Shown here piece by piece: positions 36,554 to 45,374 of a stretch of DNA of 58,977 bases (position 1 is the first letter of the stretch; each line of letters opens with the position of its first letter). Location of the stretch: the NCBI RefSeq assembly GCF_025362505.1, contig NZ_JANYGG010000071.1, forward strand, positions 1 through 58,977. Reading direction: 5' to 3'. The notes beneath the pieces are model-generated. The model made no database searches. It was not told where the DNA came from and saw only the letters and a list, made by a program, of their open reading frames with translations. The position numbers and the translations under genes are program-made. The stretch is from Sphingomonas sp. (GTDB taxonomy: Bacteria > Pseudomonadota > Alphaproteobacteria > Sphingomonadales > Sphingomonadaceae).

Positions 36554-37483
36554 ATGGTGGCGCCACCGGCAGGGTCGCGCCCCGGCTGGTCGAGGCGCGC
36601 GCAATACGGGCTGTTCTTCGGGCTGCTGGCGACAATCGCCGGTGTGGTCGTCGGGCTGCTGCTGCTCGCCCTGTCGATCATCGCGCCGTCGAGTTACGCC
36701 AGCGTGCGCGGGGTCGCACTCGACGTGACCGCGCCGCTGACGGGAAGCCTGCGCGCGGTAACGTCGACCGTCGGCGGCTTGGCCAGCGGGGCGGGTAATT
36801 ATTGGGACGCGGCGCGCCAGAACGGCGACCTTCGCCGCGCCAATCGAGCGATGCTGCAGCGGATGGTCGAGGCCAAGGCGATCCAGCTTGAAAACGCCCA
36901 GCTGAAAGCCGCGCTCCAGCTTCGCGAACAGAGCCGCGTCGCGGTCGCAACCGGGCGCATCGTCGGGTCGAGCTATGAAAGTCCGCGGCGCTTCGCGGTG
37001 CTGTCAGTAGGATACCGCGACGGGGTCCAGGTCGGGATGCCGGTGCGATCGGCCGGCGGGCTGATCGGGCGGGTGATCGAGGCCGGGCGCTTCGCCAGCC
37101 GGGTGCTGCTGATCAGCGACCGCGCCAACATCGTCCCCGCGCGGCTGTTGCGCGGCGGGCTGCCAGTGCTTTCGACCGGGCGCGGCGACGGGACGCTCGA
37201 CATTCGCCCGCTCGAGGTCGGACGCAACCCGTTCAAGGTTGGCGACCTGCTGGTCACGTCGGGCACCGGTGGGCTTTATCCGCCGCTCATCCCGGTGGCG
37301 CGTATCGTCAGGCTCGACGACGATGGCGCGGTAGCGATTCCGCTCGCCGATCCTGCCAGCGCGAGCTTCGCGATCGTCGAGCGGCCGTTCGAGCCCCTCG
37401 CTGAACAGGCCCCGCCACCACCGCCGACTCCTCCGCCGGTGGTAAAAAAGGTCAATCCGACCGCCGGCGCGGCCAGGCCCTGA
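36554..37483 (+). CDS. mreC: Cell-shape protein MreC
   Basis: MreC is a bitopic inner-membrane scaffold that binds PBP2 in the periplasm. The 309-residue protein has one transmembrane helix (about 22-44), a coiled coil (AMLQRMVEAKAIQLENAQLKAALQ), two beta-barrel halves with the GYRDGVQVGMPV and GGLIGRVIEAG segments, and a proline-rich C-terminal tail (APPPPPTPPPVV). Its stop overlaps the mreD start (TGATG), and it lies 12 nt behind mreB. Confidence 0.95.
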   Translation: MVAPPAGSRPGWSRRAQYGLFFGLLATIAGVVVGLLLLALSIIAPSSYASVRGVALDVTAPLTGSLRAVTSTVGGLASGAGNYWDAARQNGDLRRANRAMLQRMVEAKAIQLENAQLKAALQLREQSRVAVATGRIVGSSYESPRRFAVLSVGYRDGVQVGMPVRSAGGLIGRVIEAGRFASRVLLISDRANIVPARLLRGGLPVLSTGRGDGTLDIRPLEVGRNPFKVGDLLVTSGTGGLYPPLIPVARIVRLDDDGAVAIPLADPASASFAIVERPFEPLAEQAPPPPPTPPPVVKKVNPTAGAARP

Positions 37484-38007
37484 TGGTTCGCTCCGCGCTC
37501 CAGCCCAGCGCCGGCGCGATCGGCAAAGGTCCGCGCCGCAACGCGCTGCTCGTGCCCGCCGCGAGCGTCGTCGCCGGATCGGCGCTGTCGCTGCTGCCCA
37601 TCGTCGCCCAGACGGGTTGGGCACCCGATTTCGGTTTCCTCGTGTTGATCGGCTGGCGGTTACTGCGCGCCGATGCGTGGCCGGCTTGGTGGTCAGCCCC
37701 GCTCGGCTTCGCGAACGACCTTATCACGGGTTCACCGGTGGGTCAGTCGATTGCCCTATGGTCGGCGGTGATGCTGTTGCTCGACCTTGCCGACCGCCGC
37801 ACGCTGTGGCGCGATTACTGGATCGAGTGGCTGCTCGCCGCGGTCCTGGTTCTGCTCAGCGAAACATTCGACTGGCGGGTCGCGGCGTGGAGCGGCGCGC
37901 AGGTGCCGTACAGCTCGATGATCCCACCGATCCTCGTCTCGATCGTCGCCTTCCCGGTGGTCGGGGGAGTAGTCGGCGCGCTCGACCGCTGGCGGCTGGG
38001 CCGTTGA
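37483..38007 (+). CDS. mreD: Rod-shape-determining protein MreD
   Basis: MreD is a small polytopic partner of MreC and the elongasome. The 174-residue protein has five to six predicted transmembrane segments and the family feature PLGFANDLITGSPVGQS in a central loop. Sequence conservation in this family is low, so the call rests also on position between mreC and mrdA. ATG 37483 overlaps the mreC stop codon. Confidence 0.92.
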   Translation: MVRSALQPSAGAIGKGPRRNALLVPAASVVAGSALSLLPIVAQTGWAPDFGFLVLIGWRLLRADAWPAWWSAPLGFANDLITGSPVGQSIALWSAVMLLLDLADRRTLWRDYWIEWLLAAVLVLLSETFDWRVAAWSGAQVPYSSMIPPILVSIVAFPVVGGVVGALDRWRLGR

Positions 38008-38020
38008 GAAGCTCGATGTC

Positions 38021-39952
38021 ATGAGCAAAAGGCAGCGCGTTACCAGCGCCCTCCAGTCGATCAGCTTCTCGCGCCGGATGCTGTTCGTCGGCGGCGCGCA
38101 GGCGGCGTTCGGCGCGCTGCTCGCCGGGCGCATGGCCTATCTTGCGGTCGCCCAGAACGAAAAATACCAGCTCCTGTCCGAGAGTAACCGGGTCCAGCTG
38201 ATCCCGGTGCCGCCGCGCCGCGGGTGGATCATCGACCGAAACGGCAAGCCGATCGCAATCAATCGGTCGAGCTTTCGCGTCGACCTCATCCCGCAGCAGA
38301 TCGTCGATCGGCCGAAGGTCGTTGCGGCGCTGGCTAGCCTGCTGGATCTCGCTCCCGACGAGATCGACCGCATCAACGGCGATCTTGACGAGGCGCGCGG
38401 CTTCAAGCCCGTCTCGGTCGCCGATAATATTCCCTATGAGAAATATGCCTCGATCATCGTCCGAGTGCCCGAATTGCCGGGCGTCGCAGCATCGCGCGGC
38501 TTCGCACGCTACTATCCCGGCGGATCGACCGTCGGACAGCTCGTCGGCTATGTCGGAGCCGCGTCCGCCAAGGAATATGAGAAGGAAGACAAGAACCCGC
38601 TGCTGATCATCCCCGGCGTCAAGATCGGCAAGGAGGGGGTTGAAAAGGCGATGGAAATGACGCTGCGCGGCCAGCCGGGCGGGCAGCGGGTAGAGGTCAC
38701 CGCGCGCGGCAAGCTGGTCAAGGAACTCGACCCCAAACCCGACCGCAGCGGCGGCATGGTCAAGCTGACGATTGACGCCGACCTTCACCAATATGCGGCG
38801 CGGCGGATCGGCGACCAGTCGGGCTCGGTGGTGGTGCTCGACGTGGCGAGCGGGGACATCCTCGCCATGCCGTCGATGCCGTCGTTCGACCCCAATAATT
38901 TCTCCGCCGGGATCAGCCGCAACGAGTGGCGGATGCTGTCGGAGAACGACCATCTGCCGCTCGTCGACAAGGTAACCGAGAGCCTTTATCCGTCGGGATC
39001 GACGATCAAGCCACTGATGAGCCTCGCGCTGCTCCAGGCCGGGATCAACCCGAACGAGCATGTCTTCTGCACGGGCGCCTACCGTGTCGGCAATGCCATC
39101 TTCCACTGCGACAAGCGTCACGGATCGGTCGCCATGTCTGACGCGATCGTGAAGAGCTGCGACATCTACTTCTACGAAATGGCACGGCGCGCCGGGGTCG
39201 GGGTGATCGCCCCGATGGCCCGCCGCATGGGGTTCGGCGAGAAGTTCGACCTGCCCTTCTCGCAGCGCTACGGGACAGTGCCCGACCCCGAGTGGCTAAT
39301 GCGCCGCTACAAGCGAAAATGGGAGATTTACGACACGGTCAACATGTCGATTGGCCAGGGCAATGTGCTGGTCAATCCGCTTCAGCTCGCGGTGATGGCC
39401 GGGCGCATCGCGAGCGGTCATGTCATCCAGCCGCGATTGATCGCGGGGCAGCGCATGCCGACCCCGGCGGCGCTCGATGTCACGCCGGAGCATCTGACCT
39501 TCGTCCGCGAGGCGATGGGCGGGGTGGTCAATTCGAGCATCGGTACCGCAGGCGCCGTGCGCTTGCCCCTCGATACCGTGCAGATGGCGGGCAAGACCGG
39601 CACTGCGCAGGTCCGCCGGATCAGCATGGCCGAGCGCAATTCGGGCGGTGTGCGGACGAACGAGAGCCTCAACTGGAAGATGCGCGACCATTCGCTGTTC
39701 GTCGCCTTCGCACCGGTCGAGCAGCCCCGTTATTGTGCCGCCGCGGTGATCGAACATGGCGGATTCGGATCGCAGGTCGCCGCGCCGATCATCCGAGACA
39801 CCTTGCTCTACCTGTTCGATCGCCAGAAGGGTCTCGCCGCGCTCGACACGTTCGAAAACAGCATCGGCGGCCCGCTCGACCAGCGCCTCGCCGTCAAGAC
39901 CAAGGCCTGGCGTGCAGCCAACGGCCTGCCCCCGAGCGACAAGAAAGCATGA
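38021..39952 (+). CDS. mrdA: Penicillin-binding protein 2 (elongation transpeptidase)
   Basis: PBP2 cross-links new peptidoglycan during lateral wall growth. The 643-residue protein has a short cytoplasmic N terminus, one transmembrane helix (about 20-45), the non-catalytic pedestal domain (PPRRGWIIDRNG) and the transpeptidase domain with the active-site serine in YPSGSTIKP (SxxK), SCD in VKSCDIYFYE and KTGTAQ. The final ATGA overlaps a 10-codon ORF that is a partial copy of the rodA start. RodA, encoded next, is its polymerase partner. Confidence 0.96.
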   Translation: MSKRQRVTSALQSISFSRRMLFVGGAQAAFGALLAGRMAYLAVAQNEKYQLLSESNRVQLIPVPPRRGWIIDRNGKPIAINRSSFRVDLIPQQIVDRPKVVAALASLLDLAPDEIDRINGDLDEARGFKPVSVADNIPYEKYASIIVRVPELPGVAASRGFARYYPGGSTVGQLVGYVGAASAKEYEKEDKNPLLIIPGVKIGKEGVEKAMEMTLRGQPGGQRVEVTARGKLVKELDPKPDRSGGMVKLTIDADLHQYAARRIGDQSGSVVVLDVASGDILAMPSMPSFDPNNFSAGISRNEWRMLSENDHLPLVDKVTESLYPSGSTIKPLMSLALLQAGINPNEHVFCTGAYRVGNAIFHCDKRHGSVAMSDAIVKSCDIYFYEMARRAGVGVIAPMARRMGFGEKFDLPFSQRYGTVPDPEWLMRRYKRKWEIYDTVNMSIGQGNVLVNPLQLAVMAGRIASGHVIQPRLIAGQRMPTPAALDVTPEHLTFVREAMGGVVNSSIGTAGAVRLPLDTVQMAGKTGTAQVRRISMAERNSGGVRTNESLNWKMRDHSLFVAFAPVEQPRYCAAAVIEHGGFGSQVAAPIIRDTLLYLFDRQKGLAALDTFENSIGGPLDQRLAVKTKAWRAANGLPPSDKKA

Positions 39953-39981
39953 TCGGCTCAGCCATCATGAGGTTTTGTTAG
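39949..39981 (+). CDS. Ten-codon ORF, duplicated copy of the rodA start
   Basis: The ORF reads MIGSAIMRFC and stops with TAG directly before the rodA ATG. Its first 20 bp are identical to the first 20 bp of rodA. Its ATG overlaps the mrdA stop codon (ATGA) exactly as the ancestral rodA start probably did. It is unlikely to encode a functional peptide but may carry ribosomes from mrdA to rodA by coupling. Confidence 0.35.
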   Translation: MIGSAIMRFC

Positions 39982-40001
39982 ATGATCGGCTCAGCCATCA
40001 T
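39949..40001 (+). repeat. 20-bp direct repeat (33-bp offset) at the mrdA/rodA junction
   Basis: ATGATCGGCTCAGCCATCAT occurs at 39949-39968 and again at 39982-40001. The copies are separated by 13 bp. This looks like a local tandem duplication that displaced the rodA start codon from the mrdA stop codon by 33 bp while leaving the rodA frame intact. Confidence 0.9.
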
Positions 40002-41094
40002 CCCGCGCCCCTTGGCGAAGCTGCCGTGGCGCCTGATTTTCATGATCGTGGCGATCGCCGGGTTCGGGCTGGTCGTGCTTTATTCGGCGGCGGGGGGATC
40101 GGTTCGCCCGTGGGCCCTGAAGCAGGCGATGATCTTCCTGTTTTTCCTCGGCCTCGCCATTTCGATGTCGTGGCTCAAGGAATCGACGATCAAGGCCGCG
40201 ACCTTCCCGATCTTCGCGTTGATCGTCGTGATGCTGATCGGAGTCGAGGCGCTCGGCCTCGTCAAGAAAGGCGCCCAGCGCTGGCTCGAGCTCGGCCCGA
40301 TCCGCCTCCAGCCGTCCGAGTTCATGAAGCCCGCGATCGTCCTCACCCTCGCCCGCTTCTACGAGCTCTTGCCCGCCGGCGAGATCCGCAAGTGGCGCGC
40401 AATCTGGCCCGCGCTGGTGCTGCTCGGCGTCCCCGCCTTCCTGATCCTGGTCCAGCCCGACCTTGGCACCTGCATTATGGTCGTGCTGTGCGGGATCACG
40501 GTGATGTTCCTCGCCGGCCTGCCGCTTTACCTGTTCGTCGGCTCGGGGCTGACACTTGCCGCCGCCGCGCCGATCGCCTTCTCGATGATGCACGACTACC
40601 AGCGCAAGCGCGTGTTCATCTTCATGGATCCCGAAAGCGACCCGCTCGGCGCCGGCTATCACATCAGCCAGTCGAAGATCGCGATCGGATCGGGCGGGAT
40701 CTGGGGCAAGGGTTTCCTCCAGGGCAGCCAGAGCCACCTCGACTATCTCCCCGAAGGCCACACAGACTTCGTCTTCGCGACAATGGCGGAGGAATGGGGG
40801 CTGGTCGGCGGGGTCCTCCTCATCCTCGCGTTCGGGATGGTCATCCGCTGGGGGATGAGGGTCAGCGCCAACGCCAAGTCGCGCTTCGCCCAGCTCACCG
40901 CCGCGGGCTTGTCGATGACGATCTTCTTCTACGTCACGATCAACCTGATGATGGTCATGGGGCTCGCGCCCGTCGTCGGCGTGCCCCTCCCCCTCGTCAG
41001 CTTCGGCGGATCGGCGGTGATGACGATCATGCTCTGCCTCGGCATCCTCATGGCGCTCGAGCGCCAGCAGCGCAGCCAGTCACGCCTCGAGTAA
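39982..41094 (+). CDS. rodA: Rod-shape glycan polymerase RodA (SEDS family)
   Basis: RodA polymerises lipid II into glycan strands together with PBP2. The 370-residue protein has about ten transmembrane helices and the SEDS signatures SWLKESTIK-type loop, GAQRWLELGPIRLQPSEFMKP and GFLQGSQSHLDYLPEGHTDF, the last containing the conserved aspartate region. ATG 39982 directly follows the TAG of a 10-codon ORF created by duplication of the gene's own start. It is the last protein gene of the mre operon and is followed by tRNA-Lys. Confidence 0.95.
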   Translation: MIGSAIIPRPLAKLPWRLIFMIVAIAGFGLVVLYSAAGGSVRPWALKQAMIFLFFLGLAISMSWLKESTIKAATFPIFALIVVMLIGVEALGLVKKGAQRWLELGPIRLQPSEFMKPAIVLTLARFYELLPAGEIRKWRAIWPALVLLGVPAFLILVQPDLGTCIMVVLCGITVMFLAGLPLYLFVGSGLTLAAAAPIAFSMMHDYQRKRVFIFMDPESDPLGAGYHISQSKIAIGSGGIWGKGFLQGSQSHLDYLPEGHTDFVFATMAEEWGLVGGVLLILAFGMVIRWGMRVSANAKSRFAQLTAAGLSMTIFFYVTINLMMVMGLAPVVGVPLPLVSFGGSAVMTIMLCLGILMALERQQRSQSRLE

Positions 41095-41180
41095 AGCGCT
41101 TGCACCGGGCCGCGACGCTTGTTAGAGGCCCGATCGCAACACGCCGCCCTCGGCCGCGTCGCTGCATTGCCTATCGGCAT

Positions 41181-41256
<76 letters not shown>

Positions 41257-41343
41257 TTTTTCAATGATAACAACGCTTTGATGACCTGGCGGTCTCGCGA
41301 AACGTAACGAAACGGGATTGCCAGGAGACGACTGGTATTTCTG

Positions 41344-43830
41344 TCAGGGGCAACGCTGGTCGGCGACGGCCTCCAGACCGAGACGTTTGATGGTCAGTGC
41401 AAGCGGGCCTTGCGTGGCGATCCGCGCAGGATTTTCGACTGCGGTCAGAAGCGCCTTGTCGGTGGTAAAACAGTGCAACGGTACGGCCAGCCTGATCGGT
41501 CCAGCCTTTCCAAGCAACGACGTGACGTCCACATCAATCCCGGCAAATCCAAGCTTCACCGGCGTGACCGGCGGTTCGTCGACGCGGCCGTCAAGCACCA
41601 ACCCGAAACCTTCGATCGCTTCCCTGGTCAGATCGCTTTTCGGTCCGTCGAACGACATTGTGCCGGCGCCGATCCAGCGTACCATGCGACTGTCTTCCTG
41701 CGCGGCCAAGTCGACCGGTCGAGAGTTCACCTTCCCAGATGGGCTGGACACGGTGCCACCGTTAACCGGGCGCGCACCGCCCTCGTCCGACAGCGACATC
41801 GTCCACGGCGCCAGCGCAAGTCCCTTTTCGAAATAATGGTCGAGGTTGAGCGCTGCCGCCACGTCGATCCCCGGCGCTTCGGCCAGCGTCGGCACATGCG
41901 ACGGCCTAGCGTAGCTCTGGCCATAGCCGAGCGGGAAGAGAGGTCGGCCGATCGGCGATCTTGCATCCCTCGGCCAGGCGAATGACAAGCGCCCGGTGAA
42001 ATCACGCCGCGGGCGGCCACCTGGCCCGGCGATGAGTACATCGGCGATGCCGCCGCCCTCGGTGCCCGGCAGCCATGCCGCGACGAACGCGTCGGAGGCG
42101 TTGATCTCGGGCGACGTGAACAGCGGACGGCCCGAAAGGAACACGGACACCACCTTGATGCCAGCCGCGCGCAGGCGCTTGAGCAGCTTGAGATCGCTGG
42201 TGTCCTGCGGACGGTAGGCGAGCGTGGGAACGTCACCCTGGAATTCGGCATAAGGATTTTCGCCGAACACGACGATCGCGACATCGGGCCGCGTCTCGAA
42301 GCGGCCGTCGGCGGACAGCGTAGCCGTTCCGCCGTTCGCGGTAACTGCTTCGGCAATGCCGTCATAGATCGACTGACCAGCCGGGAAATCCTTCTTGGTC
42401 GTATCAAGTCCTTGCCAGGTGATTGTCCAGCCACCCGCCTGTTTGGCCATGTCGTCGGCACCGTCGCCAGCTACTAGCACCCTGGTGCCGGGACGGATCG
42501 GCAACAGCGAGCCCTCGTTCTTGAGCAACACGAGGCTTTGGGCGACGGCGCGGCGTGCGATCGCGCGATGCTCCGCATGGCCGATCCGCGACGGCTCATC
42601 GCGCACTTTCCTGCCATCGAGCAGACCCAGCTTGGCCTTGACCCGAAGGATCCGCCGTACCGCGTCGTCGATGCGCGCGATCGGGATACGCCCGGCGCGA
42701 ACATCTGCGATTGTATTGTCGTAGAGTCCCTTCCAGCTGTCGGGCGCCATCATTAGGTCGAGCCCGGCGTTGTATGATTGCGGGCAGTGAATCGTGGTGC
42801 AGCCATCGACCTGGCCATGCGCGTTCCAATCGCCAACGGTCAGTCCGGCGAAACCCATGCGGCCCTTCAGCACGTCGGTGATCAATGACCGATTGGCGTG
42901 ATTCTTGACCCCGTTCCAGCTCGAGAAGGAGATCATGACGGTCAACGCCCCCGCGTCGATTGCTGCGGGATAGCCTTGGGCGTGGTGGGCGACCAGGAGC
43001 GACTCGCTTAACCGGGCGTCGCCTTGATCCTTCCCGCCGAACGTGCCCCCGTCGGCAAGAAAATGCTTGGCAGTGGCGGCGACATGATTTGCGGCGATAG
43101 GGTTGCCGCTGGTCAACCGCCCCTGGAGGCCAAGCGTCATGGCACGCGCATAAGTGGCAACCAGCGCCGGGTCAGACGAATAGCCTTCATAGCTTCGTCC
43201 CCAGCGCAGGTCCTGCGGCGCGGCCAGGGTCGGGGCGAAAGTCCATTCGATACTGCTCGCAGAGACTTCGTCGGCAGTTGCGGCCCCGATCTGCTGGACT
43301 AGCGCCGGGTCGTGCATCGCGCCGAGCCCGATGTTGTGCGGAAAAATGGTCGCGCCGGGCAGGTTGGAATGGCCGTGGACCGCGTCAACTCCGAACAGGA
43401 TTGGAATGCCCGAGGCGCTTGCGTGGGCGCGGTACTGGCGGACCATCTCGGCCCACTTGCTGCTGGTTGCGCGTTCATCGCCGAACGGGCCGCTGTTACC
43501 GCCGGCGAGGATCGAACCCAGCGGATAGCGGTCGAGGTCCTGCGGGGTAATCGAACTGATATCGGCCTGAATGGTCTGGCCGACCTTTTGCTCCAGCGTC
43601 ATGCGAGCGATGACGCGGCCGATACGAGCCTCGGTCGCAGCGTTGGTGAACGCCGCCGGACTATGCGCTCGCGGCCAGCGCAAGGGGTGCGCAGTCGCCG
43701 CTGGGCTTGTTGGCGCAAGGGAGACACGAGTGGCGCCGGAGGCCGCACCGGAGGCCGCGCTGGCAAGGAGGACGCCAACCACCGTCGCAACGAGAGCACC
43801 CCGCCCGCCAAACCGTTTTTCGTGGACCAT
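41344..43830 (-). CDS. GH3 beta-glucosidase, secreted
   Basis: The 828-residue enzyme has a signal peptide (about 1-30), a GH3 N-terminal domain with KHFLADGGT, nucleophile D334 in GLTVGDWNAHG, a GH3 C-terminal domain with the KNEGSLLPI segment, and a C-terminal beta-domain like that of ExoP-type exo-1,3/1,4-glucanases. It probably releases glucose from beta-1,3 or beta-1,4 oligosaccharides in the periplasm. GGGGGAG supports ATG 43830. It has its own promoter and LacI-type operator just upstream and is read leftward behind the MFS gene of the same locus. Confidence 0.92.
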   Translation of the reverse strand: MVHEKRFGGRGALVATVVGVLLASAASGAASGATRVSLAPTSPAATAHPLRWPRAHSPAAFTNAATEARIGRVIARMTLEQKVGQTIQADISSITPQDLDRYPLGSILAGGNSGPFGDERATSSKWAEMVRQYRAHASASGIPILFGVDAVHGHSNLPGATIFPHNIGLGAMHDPALVQQIGAATADEVSASSIEWTFAPTLAAPQDLRWGRSYEGYSSDPALVATYARAMTLGLQGRLTSGNPIAANHVAATAKHFLADGGTFGGKDQGDARLSESLLVAHHAQGYPAAIDAGALTVMISFSSWNGVKNHANRSLITDVLKGRMGFAGLTVGDWNAHGQVDGCTTIHCPQSYNAGLDLMMAPDSWKGLYDNTIADVRAGRIPIARIDDAVRRILRVKAKLGLLDGRKVRDEPSRIGHAEHRAIARRAVAQSLVLLKNEGSLLPIRPGTRVLVAGDGADDMAKQAGGWTITWQGLDTTKKDFPAGQSIYDGIAEAVTANGGTATLSADGRFETRPDVAIVVFGENPYAEFQGDVPTLAYRPQDTSDLKLLKRLRAAGIKVVSVFLSGRPLFTSPEINASDAFVAAWLPGTEGGGIADVLIAGPGGRPRRDFTGRLSFAWPRDARSPIGRPLFPLGYGQSYARPSHVPTLAEAPGIDVAAALNLDHYFEKGLALAPWTMSLSDEGGARPVNGGTVSSPSGKVNSRPVDLAAQEDSRMVRWIGAGTMSFDGPKSDLTREAIEGFGLVLDGRVDEPPVTPVKLGFAGIDVDVTSLLGKAGPIRLAVPLHCFTTDKALLTAVENPARIATQGPLALTIKRLGLEAVADQRCP

Positions 43831-43851
43831 TGCTCTCCCCCGCTCATTTTT

Positions 43852-43863
43852 GAGAACGTTCCC
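43852..43863 (-). promoter_or_regulatory. LacI-type operator at the GH3 promoter
   Basis: GAGAACGTTCCC holds the perfect palindrome GAACGTTC with flanking T/A symmetry (TGaGAACGTTCcCA). It sits directly downstream of a candidate promoter read toward GH3: -35 TTGCCT (43894-43889), 18-bp spacer, -10 TATCTT (43870-43865). A repressor bound here would block initiation. The LacI regulator encoded at 54202-55257 is the natural candidate. Confidence 0.7.
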
Positions 43864-43908
43864 AAAGATAGGCAGGGTCTGCGTGCGAAGGCAAGTCACC
43901 AACCAGAA

Positions 43909-45111
43909 TCAGCGGATTTTCAATCTCCAAAGAATTACCGCAGGGATCACCATCATCGCCGCCAGACTGCCCAGCAGCCCGTGATAGCCAAAGCGGCCGA
44001 TCACGATCGCCGCGAGCATCGGCGAGGTTAGCGATGGCAGCGTATTCGTGAGATTGAACAGGCCTAGGTCGCGGCCAAAGCGTTCCGGATCGGGCAATTG
44101 CTGCATGGCAAAGGCCGAATGCAGCGCGAGAAAGCTGTTCGATCCCATGAGAAAAACCGCGTAGGAGGCAATCACCGCCATCCACGATCCCGTCATTGCC
44201 ATCCCGGCGAGTCCGATCGCGATCAGGGCGAGCATTGCCATCAGTGGTAGCTTGCGCCGGTTCAGCGCGTCGGACAGGCGCCCGACCGAAAGGGCCACGG
44301 GGATCGCCGCGAGCTGCACGGCGGCATTCGTCCAGGCATATTCTCCGACCGAGAGTTTGCCGGACGAGACCGTGCGCAGGAAATAGAAAATGAACAGGAA
44401 AACCAAGCCCTCGGCGATCTGGACGAATAGCCGGACGAGCCATAGCGTCCACAGCGTTTCAGCCTTTGGTCGCTCGCCCTGCTCGCGACGGCGCGTGCCG
44501 GCGACCGCGCCGAACGCGGGAGCGGTGGCACGCGCCAGCAACGGCAGGAACGACATTGCGACGATCAGCATGATCAGCGCGAACTGGTGCGCGAGATCTC
44601 CTGGCACCATCGCCACACCGATCACCGACAAGGCGGCAAAGGCTGGCGCGAACGCAAGCATCCCGCCCAGCAATCCCTTCTGCTGATCGTCGAGGCTGTC
44701 GGCGGCATAGGCGGAGAGCGGTGCCAGCATCAGATTGAGCGCGACCTGCCAACCGGCCACGGCCATCACCAGCGTTCGGGGATCGTCGGCCAGGACGATC
44801 GCCAACGCACCGACGCCGGTTGCGACAAGTCCAGCTGCTGACCAGCGCAAACGCCGTCGGCGGGTCGCGCGCGGCCAGCGATCGCTCGCCCATCCCCACG
44901 CGATGTTCGATATCCCGGCAGCAATTGCGCCGATGGTGGCACAAAATGCCAGCCATCGGACGTCGCCGTCGCCGGCCAGGTCGGAGAAGCGAATCGGCAA
45001 CAGCAGCGTCAGAAACGGCGTATAGGCGATCGAACCGCCCGACCAGGCGAGCGCATAGGCGACGAGGAAACCGAGCGGCTGCCGCTGCCCTGCAGATGAC
45101 GGTCGGTTCAC
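43909..45111 (-). CDS. MFS sugar transporter (GPH-like)
   Basis: The 400-residue protein has about 12 transmembrane helices, with AYALAWSGGSIAYTPFLTLLLP as helix 1 and the loop WGWASDRWPRATRRRR, the motif-A region, after helix 2. The pattern resembles glycoside/oligosaccharide MFS permeases of sphingomonad sugar loci. In context it probably imports glucose or short beta-glucosides released by the GH3 enzyme. The start is GTG 45111, preceded by an in-frame TGA, so no longer form exists. The ribosome-binding site is weak. It diverges from the TonB receptor gene. Confidence 0.82.
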   Translation of the reverse strand: MNRPSSAGQRQPLGFLVAYALAWSGGSIAYTPFLTLLLPIRFSDLAGDGDVRWLAFCATIGAIAAGISNIAWGWASDRWPRATRRRRLRWSAAGLVATGVGALAIVLADDPRTLVMAVAGWQVALNLMLAPLSAYAADSLDDQQKGLLGGMLAFAPAFAALSVIGVAMVPGDLAHQFALIMLIVAMSFLPLLARATAPAFGAVAGTRRREQGERPKAETLWTLWLVRLFVQIAEGLVFLFIFYFLRTVSSGKLSVGEYAWTNAAVQLAAIPVALSVGRLSDALNRRKLPLMAMLALIAIGLAGMAMTGSWMAVIASYAVFLMGSNSFLALHSAFAMQQLPDPERFGRDLGLFNLTNTLPSLTSPMLAAIVIGRFGYHGLLGSLAAMMVIPAVILWRLKIR

Positions 45112-45179
45112 CCTAGCCGATCCGGCAGTTCACCGAAGGCTGAAGATCGGCTCCAATCCATGCTTGTTACCCCCTAGAC

Positions 45180-45191
45180 CGAACCGGTTCG
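45180..45191 (-). promoter_or_regulatory. LacI-type palindrome upstream of the MFS gene
   Basis: CGAACCGGTTCG is a perfect 12-bp palindrome with the central CG typical of LacI/GalR operators. It lies about 70 nt before the MFS start codon. Its core (GAACCGGTTC) differs by two bases from the GAACGTTC-centred sites at GH3 and the receptor, so it may be a weaker site or bind another regulator. Confidence 0.5.
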
Positions 45192-45281
45192 ATGCCTTCG
45201 GCAAGGCTCTTGGTCAACGTTAGCTAATAGTGGCTTGATGAACAGCCGACCGAAATATTCATTCCGGGCGCCAAAGCCCGC

Positions 45282-45309
45282 TTGACAAAGTGAACGTTCA
45301 CATTCAAAT
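45282..45309 (+). promoter_or_regulatory. TonB-receptor promoter with embedded LacI-type operator
   Basis: A consensus -35 TTGACA (45282-45287) is followed after 16 bp by a -10-like TCAAAT (45304-45309). The perfect palindrome GTGAACGTTCAC (45290-45301) occupies the spacer, so a bound repressor would exclude RNA polymerase. The palindrome shares the GAACGTTC core with the GH3 site. Confidence 0.75.
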
Positions 45310-45374
45310 CTACCGGTGAGTTGGAAGAAGCTGACGACAGTGCGGCTCTCCAATCACCGGAGGGGGATTTCAGA

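Larger units (their letters stand above)
45112..45374. other. Divergent regulatory region between MFS and TonB-receptor genes
   Basis: This 263-nt region contains two LacI-type palindromes (45180-45191 and 45290-45301), the receptor promoter (-35 at 45282-45287) and a receptor ribosome-binding site (AGGGGGA, 45361-45367). The receptor frame is open from 45321, but the signal peptide begins at ATG 45375. No gene was seen in the region itself. Confidence 0.7.
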
